A DNA stretch of 64,000 bases from Neurospora tetrasperma FGSC 2508 (taxonomy: Eukaryota > Ascomycota > Sordariomycetes > Sordariales > Sordariaceae), in assembly GCF_000213175.1 (NCBI RefSeq), contig NW_009799101.1:470983-534982 (forward strand), read 5' to 3'. Position 1 is the first letter of the stretch, and every line of letters begins with the position of its first letter. Below are positions 47,882-60,600 of the stretch, one piece after another. The notes under the pieces were generated by a model. The model did no database searches. It had not been told where the DNA came from and saw only the letters and a program-made list of their open reading frames with translations. The position numbers and the translations under genes were made by a program.

Positions 47882-49395
47882 GTGAACTCTGAGAGGCATG
47901 GGCTTGGTCGGACCATCCGGGGTTGTGGTGGCCGCACTGTTCGTGGTCCAAGCAGAGGCAGCGACATGGGAAGCGGCAATACGATGAAGGTCAACAGGTC
48001 AAGCTATCGGCAATGGAGCTTCTACAGACCTGCAGGAATCGAAAACAACAGAAGTGGCACCGTCAACGACAGAGATGCCAGTCAAACAGGGAGGATTGTT
48101 TCTGCTGGTGGGGTGGTCCACTGGGCTTGACGGATATTGATGAGATTGATGACGAATTATGGACAAGGGAAAGAAGGTTACAGCTTCATGATGGGGATGG
48201 AAGGTTTGGGGATACCAGTTACCAGGCATGTGCAAAGATTGAGGGGGGTACGGTATGATCGGATGACGTTTGGTTTGGGGTTCTTCATGTATGACTTGTT
48301 ATGTTACTCATGTTTATGGCGTTTGCATATGATTTGCTTTGTGTCAAGTTGAGCTGTATGTGTATGGTCTGTCTGTAGGGACTTTCTGTAGGAAGTTGAA
48401 GAGAGGTATGGACAACACCAGAGATGATGATGCAGCTTATACCACCCACGGAGGTATACTCGTTGGCTGTGATCTCTCTATCTACCTATGTATTTTGCAG
48501 AAGCCCAAGCCGATTCCGGGGTATTGGTCGGCCGTCTCAATCCAGTGATTCGTGCCAAGACCCGGAGGACACCACTGCCGCGGCGGCACTCGGACACACG
48601 AGCTGGCGGTACAGTAGCGGAAGAGTGTCGGGTGCACCGGCACTGCATGCTACCTCTATGGTCGCAGTGACTTCCCCCGCCATGACGTTTTCTCTTCAGC
48701 CTCACCTACCTAGCTGGACTCATAGCGCTGAATGGCCGTGGTGGTACTGTAGTGGGCTTTCCTTGGTACCTACGAACCTCCGCCGCGGGCCCCTCCGTCC
48801 CGCTTCCCTTCGCTGCGATGATTAGTAGTGGAGTGTCCGCCCTAAACCCCCGTCGCTCCCCTCCGCCTTCCCGATCTTTACCTATTTTGACAAGACGCAA
48901 GAAGGGACGAATCTAGGCAACGAACCTGCAAACCGAAATCAACGGCCACGGCACCTTCACGATTTGGCTACTTCGAGCTCAACCCACCCCTCGGCTCGTA
49001 TCTGCGCGCAGTTATCAACACGCGACCCGTCCAACAGCGAGCGCTTCAAGCTTCATCCGTCTGCCACATCACCAGACCAACAAACAGCCGATCCCCCCTT
49101 ATCGGCCTTTGCTGCCCTGCCCCGCGACGACTTTGGGCTCATAAACCGATCGAGATCACCTCACTCGTGCTCGAACAAGCGACAGCACCAAGCTCCCTCT
49201 TACCTTTGCAAGAGCGACATTTTATGTCTGTCAGACAACCACACACAACTAAGCCGAAATAACGCCCAACCCCGGTGGTTTCGCATTACGCCATAGTTTT
49301 CCCGGTCCCGTCTCTTTTCCGCTCAGCGCTCGAAGGACGGAACGAACGACGAAACCCCCAACCACACAAAACGAACGTTGAGAGAGACAGCCACA
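47882..49395. other. intergenic, promoter of dcn1
   Basis: About 1.5 kb with no recognisable gene. The 3' end of mvp1 and the leader of dcn1 fall here. Confidence 0.5.
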
Positions 49396-51475
49396 ATGAG
49401 TAGCTCTAGGTTGCCCTCAACGGCCACCCAGAGGCAAAAGGTGGCCCAGTTTGTCGCGGTCACCAATGCGTCCAAGGAGAATGCGCAACGGGTGAGTTCA
49501 ACCAAAGTCCAATGTCCAAGGTCCAATGTCACAGGGAAGGATTAAAAGAGACCTCGGAGAGTGTTGTCCCGCTGGGACGCCATATACCCGTCTGTCCGAC
49601 TGTGCGAGTGCGACTATGAACAAGAGTGCAAGAAGCTGATATTCGAACTTGGATTACAGTACCTCCGAAATGCAAACTACAGTGTCGAACTTGCTGCGAA
49701 TATGTAGGTCCCTTCTTCCGTCCTCGTCCCTTCTTGCAACTACCGACTTTACCCCATGTGCATTCGCAATGTTGCACGGCGCACCGCATACCGTGTGTGT
49801 ATCACTTCGAAATCATACGTTGGAATATGAGAGGGAGGTTTTGTTTTGGGGCCGGGTCGAAGCCGGCCACGACGGTCGTTCGGGTCGGAACTCCCTACAG
49901 CTCCCTACAGCTACAAGCTGTTTACGACCAATGAATACTACAAGGGATCAATGTCCCGACACAATGTCTTATTAAAGGGGACATATTGTGGTTTTTCTTT
50001 CGGGTCATCGTTTCTTTTGTCAACTGTCAGCATTGGTTTCCAACCCCGGGTTCTTCTTTTCTGATTTTGTCGGAAACCATCACAAGAAGGGAGATGAGGG
50101 AGGCGCCGAAAATGCAACCACGCAACCAATACGCATTTCAATGCACACCGTGGTTCTCCAGTGGAGCCCCCAACTCAACCTTAATGTCATTCCCAAACGA
50201 AAGAATGCGACACCCCTTTCCCATCAAAGGCATTTATTACCACTTTTGCGCCTCAAGATGTCACCACTTGGCTCTTCAGATACGAAAAACATGTTTTCGA
50301 AACTGTTTGGTTCTTGTTTCCGAAAGAGGAATGGACGCAAACCCGCAAAGTCGGCTACTCCAAGCGAAGATGCGACTGAGACTGACGGGAGCCACTCACA
50401 ATCACAATCTCACCCCCGATATTCCCGAACGGCGGACAACGTGCCTGAGCCTCTTCAGTTGGAGGATCTGCCGTCTACAAAAACTGTCATACCGACTAGC
50501 AATGAGGAGTTGGGTCCACGCATAGATCCCAAGGGAATGTCCACTTCACCCTTGGAAAATGCGCCGGAAATAGAGTCCGTGATGGCTTAAGATGCCTTGC
50601 TTATTGATTTCAGATTTTATCAGGTTGAAAATGGAGGACTAACCTGACTTCGACTACAGGTATATGAACGATCGGGAAAGGAAGCGAGGCCCAGATGATG
50701 CGTTGAATCAGTTGTTTGACCGTCTGGTCGGCGGTATGTCTCTTTTCCCTCTGCCTCTCATTCTCCTCGTACTAACATCTATACAGACGAGGACCGAGCA
50801 GCAGCTGGAGCCGGAAAACCCGTCGAGGCCATCGGCGCCGAAGCCGCCCAAGCGTATATCTCCTCCATGGGCGCCAATATCGAAAACGTTGAAGCTTTTG
50901 TGGTCCTCGAGATCGTCCGCGCCGACTCCATCGGCCAAATCACTCGCCAAGGTTTTGTCGAGGGGTGGTCCTCCATCTACCTCGATCACCGCATTCCCGC
51001 AGACCAGGCCCACCACAGAAACTACGTTCGGATGTGCATCCAAAACCTGCCGCAAAACCCGGCTTACTTCAAAAAAGTCTACCAGTTCGCTTTTGGCCTG
51101 GGTAAGGAACCTGCCCAAAAGGCACTGGAGAAGGACGTTGCCTTGGTATTCTGGGATTTGTTTTTGGGCACCGAGTCTTCAGATACAGGACTAGGACCGA
51201 GGCCGTGGAAGAGCAAGAACGTGGATTGGCTGGGTGCGTGGAAGCGGTTCCTGGCGGAGAAGTGGACAAGGAGCGTCAACAAGGATATGTGGAACCAGAC
51301 GCTGGCGTTTGCGGAGAAGACGATGGTGGATGAGACGCTCGGGTTCTGGAACGAGGATCAGGCGTGGCCGGGCGTGATTGACGATTTTGTGCTTTGGTGC
51401 AGGGAGCAGGGGATTGCCAAGGCGCCTGCACCGGGGGCAGCAGGAGGGGAGGAGATGGATGTTGAGGATTATTAG
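49396..51475 (+). CDS. dcn1: Dcn1-like cullin neddylation E3 ligase
   Basis: Four exons (49396-49491, 49660-49703, 50660-50733, 50787-51475) give 300 residues in consistent phase. The N-terminus MSSSRLPSTATQRQKVAQFVAVTNASKENAQRYLRNANY... is the UBA-like domain (about 9-50), with AQFVAVTNAS and YLRNANYSVELAANMY. The PONY/cullin-binding domain fills about 90-285: EDRAAAGAG, a short helical part, GFVEGWSSIYLD, YVRMCIQNLPQNPAYFKKVYQFAFGLGKE, then WNEDQAWPGVIDDFVLW. An acidic tail follows (MDVEDY). Dcn1 is a scaffold ligase that helps the NEDD8 E2 Ubc12 modify cullins. Intron 2 (49704-50659) is 956 nt, unusually long for this genome, and contains an open frame of its own. Confidence 0.93.
50258..50590 (+). 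other. open frame inside dcn1 intron 2
   Basis: A 110-codon frame (MSPLGSSDTKNMFSKLFG..., ending IESVMA) lies wholly inside the 956-nt second intron of dcn1 on the same strand. It is Ser/Pro/Glu-rich and hydrophilic, with no domain. The frame is open upstream to 49988. It may be chance, an alternative exon, or a nested gene. Confidence 0.25.
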
Positions 51476-52413
51476 AAAGTTGGTCGTGAGCATCCGTGGG
51501 AGGAGTGTAAGGATGAAGTCAAGTGGGTGGATGTGGTTATACGGGGGGAGCCTATGAGGATGTTAGTGAGGACTCATTCGCCTTGGCGAAGGGAGGATAA
51601 GAGGGGTTAAGGAGAGAAGCAGTGAGGGCCATGCTATTGCCAGCGGATGGTGGGAAGACTTTGGGGGCTCTCATGGCAGTCTGGCTTGCATCTATCATCT
51701 CTGATGAGGTTTCTACCATTGCGGTAGAGCGGCGCATCGAAAGACCGGAGGTTGATTCACGATGAGCAAAGAATACATTTACACAGCGCATTTCCGGATA
51801 CACAATACCGATAAGAGCATGCATTTACAACCTGAAGACCATTCAAAGGTGCATGAAGCGGTTGGGAATGTTTTTGGAACAAGTCTGCTTTCTCATTGCT
51901 TCTAGACCACATTATGACCCTTTAGGAACTTTTAAAACAGCTTTTCTAGAGGACCATTACAGCCAACAGATGTCTCTACAATCACCGAGGTGACAGTTGA
52001 AGAGTCGAGTAAACAACCTCCCTCCCACCCTTGATGAAGTGTGTACACCCCAATCCGGAAGGCGGTCAACGCGGCAGAATCTCGACCTTCTTCCTGGACC
52101 CCACAAAAATTTCCAAGCAAGCGGCGGCACCCGGACACCCGCTCGCAACCAACCCGCTGCGGCACTGCGGCACTGACGGCAACACCCACCACGCCCTACA
52201 GTACTTGCTGAGCCCGGTCACAACAGCAGCCACAGCGGTACCTACCTGTTGGACGGGACGGGTTCAGGTGTGGGGCTCCGAACTTCTTATCGACGTCGAA
52301 GGTTCACTACTATACGCGCTTTCGGCCGGTCGCAATCGCATCGCATTGCGAAACATCTTTTTGCGTTTTACTTTCCCGAGCCGATTGTCCGCCGCCTCAA
52401 ACCACCAGACAAG
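51476..52413. other. intergenic, promoter of mrp17
   Basis: About 940 bp with no gene. It carries the 3' end of dcn1 and the leader of the mitochondrial S6 gene. Confidence 0.55.
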
Positions 52414-53133
52414 ATGTTGTATGAGACTATTGGTATTGTGAGTTTTGTCCATTTGGAAAGAATCATTGGGGATAGAAAAAGGAAATGGAAAGGGAATGGC
52501 AGAGAATAAAGACAGTCTTGCTAATGATTGCACTTGTGAACAGGTCCGCCCGGGCAACATCGCCGAGGTGAAGGAGTATGTACTTCCCCTTCTATTTGTT
52601 CCCACTCGATGATCCGACTGGAAGAAACTCCCTCCGTCTTTCCTTTCCCTTACGAACCCGAACCGACCCGAACCGACCGATCTTTCGCTTGTCTTCTCTT
52701 CCACCACATCATCAACCACCTACCTACTTACCACCCACCCCGACTTTGACTCCGACTCCGAACCCAACCCAACCATACATCCTAACCCCAACCTTCCACA
52801 CCTCGTCGTACTAAACAACAAACAAAAAATTACAGACTCGTCCTAACAGCCGGCAAACTCATCCTCAACCAAGGCGGCGTCATCCGCGACATCAAGAACT
52901 GGGGCACTTTCCTGCTACCCCGTCCCATCTCCACCAACCAGCAGCGCCATAACCGGGGCCACTACTTTGTCATGCGGTACGACGCCAGCATCGCGACGCA
53001 CGAAGAAGTCCGACGCACCATGAAGGCCGACCCGCGCGTGATCCGCACGGCGAACGTGAAGCTGGGCGATGGCAAGCTGGAGACATTGTCGAGGTTTGGG
53101 GCGATTCCTTGGAGGAGTTTGGAGGAGGCGTAA
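52414..53133 (+). CDS. mrp17: mitochondrial ribosomal protein bS6m
   Basis: Three exons (52414-52437, 52544-52575, 52836-53133) give 117 residues. The two introns are 106 and 260 nt, with GTGAGT and GTATGT donors. The first two exons are only 24 and 32 nt, so a plain frame search misses the N-terminus. The protein starts MLYETIGIVRPGNIAEVKEL, the first strand of the bS6 ferredoxin-like fold, and continues GGVIRDIKNWGTFLLPRPI and the second-strand segment GHYFVMRYDASIATHEEVRRTMKADPRVIRTANVKLG. It is a structural protein of the small mitoribosomal subunit, like yeast Mrp17. There is no obvious cleavable presequence, which fits this family in fungi. Confidence 0.93.
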
Positions 53134-54765
53134 ATCACATTCAAGATTAAGCGGGTGTGGAATGGAACGGGGCTTGTGTGTCTGTCTGTCTGGGAAAGGG
53201 CACGGAGATAACCTCTGAGGGAGGGCGTGGGATGATGTACGATGTAAGATGGAAGGATGGATGGACAGATGGATGGGAAATACCAAATTGAATCAAATCG
53301 ACATGTATCCATCTCATCTACGTACCGGGTTGTGACACAAAGGGGGTCGTAATGAACCAGACCGGACAACATATATGGACGGATAGATGGCAGGCATCTC
53401 TATACCTTTTTCCCTCCGTCGACAGCAACAATAAAAACGACCGAAACACCCACCAATAACGATCTGAGCCTTCGATGAGCAATGGTACATCGTGAACGCA
53501 CGACACCTGGACAGTAACATGGAATACACAGATACAGACAGGCAGCATACGTATCCGAAATCTTCATTGCGAATGGGTTGCGGAACCATCCATACCCACC
53601 AGGTTGAAGGAAAGAGCAACTTACTTCCCTTTCGACCCCGTAACGGACCACCGTCGATCAAGAAGTTCTGGTGTGAATTACGGTGCACCCCAGACAGTCA
53701 GACATTCGTATCAGACAAGCCAGCTAGAGAAGAAGCTTCCGGACCCGTCTTTGTTCATGTACGATAATGCATATGGAATGTGATCCGTGAAAGAATACAA
53801 TACCATATTCAGTTCCTTTGAAGCAAGTTCATCGGCCCGGCTCGGCAAGGATGGCTTGGGATTAAGACAGGTCCAACACGATCATATTGTACACCTAGTT
53901 TTTTTTATGGGTGATCGTTTACCACTTGAAGCGCGGGCTCTCACTTGAAACTTATCCTTGCTTCAGTTACCACACTTGTATGCTACACTACCTCCCGCTA
54001 TCAAATGTAGATGATAGATTCTCTCGACTTCCTGGCTAAACACTATGATATCAGTCTCGCCGACACACGGAAACAGAGGCATGTTCACATCACCCCAAGT
54101 CAACGCACATCCAGAACCGGGGCTCACTAAAGCGAGTTGAATGTAAACCATCTCTATCAATTATCTTCCACTACTTTCCCTCAACTACCTAAATAATGAA
54201 TCACTCCAGTCTTCCCTCTCTCTTCAGAACGAAAATTTTCAAATCCAGTCTTTCCACCCACCATACCAGCAACGCCCGGAACAAGCAAGCAGTAAACTGA
54301 CCACCACCACCACCACCAACCCCCTTGACGCTGTGTATATATCCCACCACTTTATCCCGGCGTTAAGAACTTAAAGAGGCCCGGTAGTAAATGCAAGGAT
54401 GAAAGAGGAAACAGAAAAAACTAACAATAAGAAAAACATAAACTCCCAAACTCCATACCAACCAACACAACGCCAGCAGAAGAAAACCAGGAAAGTCAGG
54501 AAATGCAGTAAAACCACGATCGGCCGATCTATGGATCGAGGCCACGCAAACCAAGAGTGCCGTGAAGCAAAACGTCTGGAACAGAAGAATGAGAAAAAAA
54601 AAAACCAAGAAAAACATTCCCCTCCGCCAGCTTTATAGCATGAAACACCTTTTGACGCGCTTCACAACTTCCCCCCTGCGCCTCACCAATCATCACCCAC
54701 CGTATTCCTCACGCTCATGGGCAAGCAACCATAGGTATTTCTTGTTCCCCAGAGGATTTCAAAAC
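53134..54765. other. convergent intergenic region
   Basis: About 1.6 kb between the 3' ends of the bS6m gene (+) and the DUF3716 gene (-). No gene is recognised; a short CAC repeat lies at 54302-54319. Confidence 0.55.
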
Positions 54766-57683
54766 CTATTCATCCTCATGCGGCAAGACAACCGAGTCCA
54801 TATCATCCCAAGCTTGTTCCACGTACGCCCTATACAGACAGCAACACCTCAAACGTCAGTAACTCATCGCATCACACAACTCAGAATATATAAAAAAAGA
54901 AAAAACAATACGTACGCAGTGCTCCTCACCACCCTCTTCCCCTTCTTCACCAAAAAGCTCAAAAACCTCCTCTTGGTTCTCTCCCGCTTAAACCAAGCCA
55001 AGACATCCCCCCTCGACTCCTGCGCCTCCTGCGATTCCTCGTCCTCATCCCCATGATGACGATGATGATGATGTGCATCCTTCTTCACACTAACCAAAAT
55101 CTTCAAACACCCACTTCCCTCAGGCGCATACACCACCTCCTCAATTTCGTCCAACCTCAGATGGAAATCAATCGGCTCCTTGTAGACGCCCCACGTCACG
55201 CGACGGCCCTTAACGTCTTTGAGGACTTGGTGCTCAAAGCAGTTTTCCTCTCCGCGACCCGTCAAGTCCTCGCCGGCGCCCAACCAATGCCAGTATTGTG
55301 TTATACCAGTGTTGGTAGTCATTTCCCGGTGACGAACTTGTAATAGCCGCCAGTCAACTTCTGTAATCTTATCGCCCGAGTAGGAGTCGTCCGAGGTGTA
55401 GCCTTCGTAGTAGAGGTCTTCGGGGGGAGCCTGGATTTTGAGGGTCACGGAGGGGGAAGGCTGGTGGTGTTTGGCTGCGGGAGGCTTGGAGATCGCATGG
55501 GTTGGATGACCCATTTCTTCTGAAGTAGAGGGTGAGGAATGGGAAGATGGGGCTCTTGTGTCGGCGGCTTGATGGTGGTCTACGACACGAAGTTGTTCTT
55601 CTGACTGGTTGACAGGGTCATCTGTCGCGGGAACAGCAGCAGCCTTCCTCTTGGTCCCCTTGGTCGCCTTTTTGGGAGCTGGTCCATCTTCTCCCTTATC
55701 AGCCATCGTGGGCTTGTAGCCCCTCGGCCGACCAATATTGCCAAACCCGCTCTCGCTGCGAAGTAGCCGAAGCTTGGGGTCCGAGTAGAGGTTCTCCACC
55801 GCCTTGCCGAGGTTGAACTTATCGCCCAGCTCTTCGTGGATCTCGTGCAATCGGTGTCTAAGCCATTGTGAAGGCGAAACGTCCAGCTGCTTGAACCTCT
55901 TGAGTTCCTCCAGCACCTGCACCATGCGGTACAAGTTATCATAGCCTATGTATGCTTTGTTGATGAGGTGCTTTGCCATGAGCTGATAAGGGTGGAACTC
56001 TCCCTTTGCCAGAAAGTCCAAAACCAACTTGCCCCTGTTTTGTTGACGACCAGCCAGATATTTTGTCGACGCCGCGCCGCCCTCGTTTTTCAACTTCTCG
56101 TACTTCTCCGACCACTTGGCGAGTTGGGCTTGGATCGGCTCTTCGAGCGCGACCCATTCAGGATCCCAATAGGGATGGTCGGGGCCGATCCTGGCAAGGG
56201 GAACGCCGCGCATGCAAGGGGGGTCGGTGAAAACAGTCCCGTCGTCACGGAGGGCGAGGTTCGCTTGGTTGATAGGAGGAAGATCTTCTGCGTGATCGCT
56301 GTCGTTGGGCGCTGGGCTGCCTTCCAGGGGCGTTGGGGCGATTGAGTCGGGCTGTACACTGGACTTGCGCGTGCTCGGAAGGGACTTGCGCCCTGAGGGC
56401 AGTTTGGATCGTGCTGGCTGCTCATCTCCGTTGCTAACCACCTTGGTGGTCTTCTGGCTCGCCGATGTGCCATTAACAGCTTTAAAGCCACTGGTAACAA
56501 CGGGAGCTTCCTGAGCCATCTCTCCGTTCCCGGCCTTTGGGTTGGCTTCGGCCATGTCGTGGTCTGCATGCTTAGAAGCACCCCAGCATCCCTGGCGATT
56601 CCACTCGCAGTTACCGCACCGGGGGAAGCCCTCGGCATCCAGGATGATACATTGCGGAAAGACACCTTGGCGAGTTGTGCACGACGCGCAAGGGGTTTCC
56701 TGAACATGACCCGTAGCCTGAATCCAACAGCTCAACCACTTGGCGCCCTTCTTGTCGCTCGGTTCGTAGACGGTTTCCAATGTCTCGGCGGTGAAGTTTC
56801 GTCCCTGGCGAATCTGTACGTGGCGCTTGATCGGTTGCTGCTGGACATGCATAGTCAAGTGATTCCTCAAGTTGATGGGCCGCACATGACCAACACATGT
56901 ACCTGCACCATTATAAACCTTGGGCAGTTTATCCATGTCTACGGCCTTTCCATCCAGTCCATTCTCAGTCCTCTCCTTCTGCTGCTCTTGTTCATTGCGT
57001 AGTTGTTGCTGGAGTTCTTGTGCCCTGTCGTGCTCCTCACTTGGTGTCCTACCGCCTTCCCTAGGCCGACTAGGCAACGCGTGCCGTTGCCGTTGCTGCT
57101 GTTCCTCTCTCAGCGGCGTCTCCCGCTGCGACGACAATCCCGAAGTCGAGCCACTCCCATTGCAAAGTTCACCACCGGCCATAGAAGCCACGCCCTGGGC
57201 CTTCTTCGCCAACATGGCCAAACCTGCCGGGTCCTGTCCTTTCTCGCCCGATGCAGCCTTCCTCCTGTTCTCCTCAAACCAACTCCTCTTCAACTTATCG
57301 TCCCTCTCCCTCTCCTCTCGAATCGTCTCACACCTCCTCTTCTGATCCTTCTCCTTGGTCTTCCTCTGCGCCTCGATCTCCGTCCATTGCTGATCAATGG
57401 CTTTGAGTTGCTCCAGCAGCTTGACCCGCTCTTGACCGAGCTTCAGCTGGCGATCAGCTAGTTCGGATTCCTCTCGGGCAAAGGCCTCGCACAGCTCGGC
57501 GTCTTCGCGTTCGCGGTTGGCGGCGGTGGAGGCCCAGTACTTGGCCATGATCTGGTCCCAGGTTGTGGCGTCGAGGTTCATCTGGGTTTCTTCTTCTTGT
57601 GGTGGGCCATCGGCACCATTGGTGACGATACGTGTGGAGCTGCTGGCGCCGGTTCCATTAATGTTGGGGTTGCTGGATGCCAT
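54766..57683 (-). CDS. large DUF3716 cysteine-motif protein
   Basis: Two exons (54916-57683 and 54766-54829) give 943 residues; the 86-nt intron (GTACGT to TAG) near the 3' end changes the C-terminus to AAYVEQAWDDMDSV...HEDE. The start is the ATG giving MASSNPNING. The N-terminal part has a Glu/Arg/Lys-rich coiled coil (about 60-170). A cysteine cluster of the fungal DUF3716 type lies near 330-365: CASC, PQC, then CGNCEWNRQGCW, probably zinc-binding. Ser/Pro-rich low-complexity sequence follows. A helical region (about 480-620) includes LAKWSEKYEKL and LMAKHLINKAYIGYDNLYRMVQVLEEL. The C-terminal fold (YWHWLGAGEDL... LRLDEIEEVVYAPEGSGCLKILVSVKK) is rich in predicted strands. Function is unknown; a nuclear or chromatin role is possible but only a guess. 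Confidence 0.85.
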
Positions 57684-60600
57684 GGTGCCGGCTCTAGCGG
57701 GAAGGGCAAACGGTGGCATGTCGCCTCCCTTTCCGCTTGCGGGTAGGGTATACAAGTGATATATGTAATGGGCAGGTGAGGTCCGATCTAGTATTATGTC
57801 CTGCTAGGCAGAATGCGCTGGGTGTCCTACTTGGCCGGTGTCTTGCGGTCGAAGCTGGAGAGGACTGAAAAGATCGAGTTAATAAAAATGCATATGAGGC
57901 CTGCACAGCAAGATTGCGTGAATGAAAGTGGAGGAAAATATGTGATCGTGGCAAGGTTAGGAGAGAAAAACCAGGTTGGGCCAGACTCGGATGAAGTGGT
58001 TTGTTACCTATACGGTGCTGCATGTGATGGCACGGCAGTGAGATCGCAATATTGCGTGGTATACTAGTCTAATATTCGCCCTCATGCACTTTCTGCGCCA
58101 GTTAGAATTGCGGTTGAATACACAGGGGCAAAATCCAACTTCGGATATGGCACACAGGGAGAAAAAAAAAAACAGTCGGAGAAACAAGAAAGAAAAAAAA
58201 AAAAAAGGAAGAAAGAGGAAGAAGGGGCGTGCGAGTGGTGCGGGCAATTACGTCCCGGATGGGGTTTTATTACTCTAGGGGGGGAAACGGTGAGATCAGA
58301 CGGCGGCGGCAGTATAGATAATGTAAGTAGATAGATAGAAACCTACTATGTATGCCCTGTGCACAAGCCGAAGTGATAGGAGATTGGGTACGAGGCGAGT
58401 AAAACCCAAATGGTAAGTGATGGATGAGGGATGTTGCGGTGATACCTACTTAGGTAGTTGGAGAAAGAGATAGGGTGAAAGAACAGGTAGGATATTGGAG
58501 AAGAACGCAAAGGGCGGTCCAAGGAATCCAAGAGAAAAAAAAAAAAGTTGATATATGACACGCAAGGCCAAAAAAACAAAACAGCAAAAAAGGGTATTAG
58601 TAAAAAGGGTGAATGGGGATTGTAGGTCGCGCGGTACAAGTCAAAGGTACCCGATCTTGATGATTTTTTTCTCCATTTCCACACGGTCAGTTAGGCTGCG
58701 CATGGAATGATTTCCTATCATTACGAGAGCTCTCCCCTCCCCTCTATAGGACTGCCGACTGACTGACTGATGAGACAAGGCAGCTGCCGTGTGCGCGCAT
58801 GGACATACGATAATTAGTATTGCTTATTAGGCCCTATTACATATGTGCTGGACCTGGGCGCGGACGTGTGGGGCGTGGATTAAAGGGAATGGGATGGGCA
58901 AAAAAGAGTGGATTAGATGGTGGTTTTGGAATTCCAGGTATCCCAGTGTTTCCCTATAGTCGAGTGACCGGAGTACCGGGCGCATATGTAGACTGTGGTG
59001 TTGGTACCTACCTCTACTACCGTGTGTGCTGTCTGTCAGGCTGTCTATAGGTAGGCACCTCAGCTAGCTGCTGTAAAATCAAATGGAGTCGAGGGTTGTC
59101 CTGGGGGAAAATTACCGAATTGCTTGATATTTTTAATTTGGGCGGCACTTCGTCCTTGATTTGGTTGCACAAGCCCGTCCGGGCGTATAGGGGGGGTGAG
59201 GGAGGGGCCAAGCTAAGGGAGAGACTAGTCGGGGACCTAGCAGATTTCCTAAAATGGGTCAAGGTTGCACTGAATAGGGAGGGATTCTCACAATATCAAT
59301 ACGACTAATCATCCGTCATTGCTTCATCCGTTCGCACTGTCATCAGGTAAAAGACACCACGAAAGGACAGATAGTCCCGACTAGCCATGACGAGTAGTGG
59401 GCGCTGCAGTGAGTCAAGTGCCGTGTGCGGAAAACTCGGATTTCCTTTACGCAGGGAGAAGTGACGGACCAAGAGGGAACTAAAATGCATTTCATGACTG
59501 CGGCGACTATTCAACAGCTCGCCTGCCCACCCCAATTGATGGCATCGCATCCGACCCGAAAAGCGCAGAATAGAATATCAGATGCAGCACGAGCTGATGA
59601 CCGAAAGAAGGAACCGCCAAAGACCAAACAACCGAACCGATATCGACCAGACAGGCAAAAGGAAAGAGAGACTGGACCCAGCAACTGGATGGATGTACAT
59701 AGTAGATATATCATCGGGCGAATAAGGACCAGGGTCCCACCGCAAACGAGTGAGCATGAACTAAAATGATTTCCGTGACGTATTGATCCCCTAGCCTTCA
59801 TTCACTTCACTTGTATTGTATCCATCCCTCCAACCGACAATGCTGCTGCTGCTGCTGCTGCCAAAAGTGACATGATAATAAAACGTGAGGTGGAACGGAT
59901 CGATAGTGTGTTGTGCTTTAGATGGTGCTCGGGTACTATTTCCAACGCAAACTGATCAATAAACAACAACGCTCCTTCCAAAAACAAGACAAAAAAAAAC
60001 GAAGCCTCGGCAAGCTGGAAACTCCGTGTCCGCAGGTTAGTTTCACATAGTCGTATGGTCGCGCCGAGTAGGAAAGCAAATCGGGAGGGGGGAAATAAGG
60101 AGCGACCGGGACCCGTCGTATTATAGTTCGCAAATGTCGCAAAAAGTCGTAAATGTGCAAATTACCTAGTATTACCTCCCCGGGTCCGCCCTCCCAGACA
60201 AAACAATGAGAACAAAAAAAGGAAACCATGATATGACTGGCGGCCAATTTGAACACACAACAAAAAGGCCCCAATGTGACATGACCGTCCCAGGTGAGGA
60301 TACGATCAACGTCCAGGCTGACGGCGGTTTCCTTTCCTTTGCTTTATATCTTCAGAGAAAAAAAAAAGGAATTTGCGTAGCGTCAGTTGAAAGCTGAGAT
60401 CTGCTTCTAGCATGAGAGCGGAGAACTGTGTGCATTGTCTCCCACAAAGATACACATACACACCTCATTAACATTGGCACCTTGTAACATTGAGACCAAG
60501 CTGCTGTCTAATCTAACAAGCAAAAAAGGGGCTGCTGGCATACATACTTTCCTACTACCTCTACCCAGCGTGAAAAGGGTCGGGTGGCCTGTAGTACATA

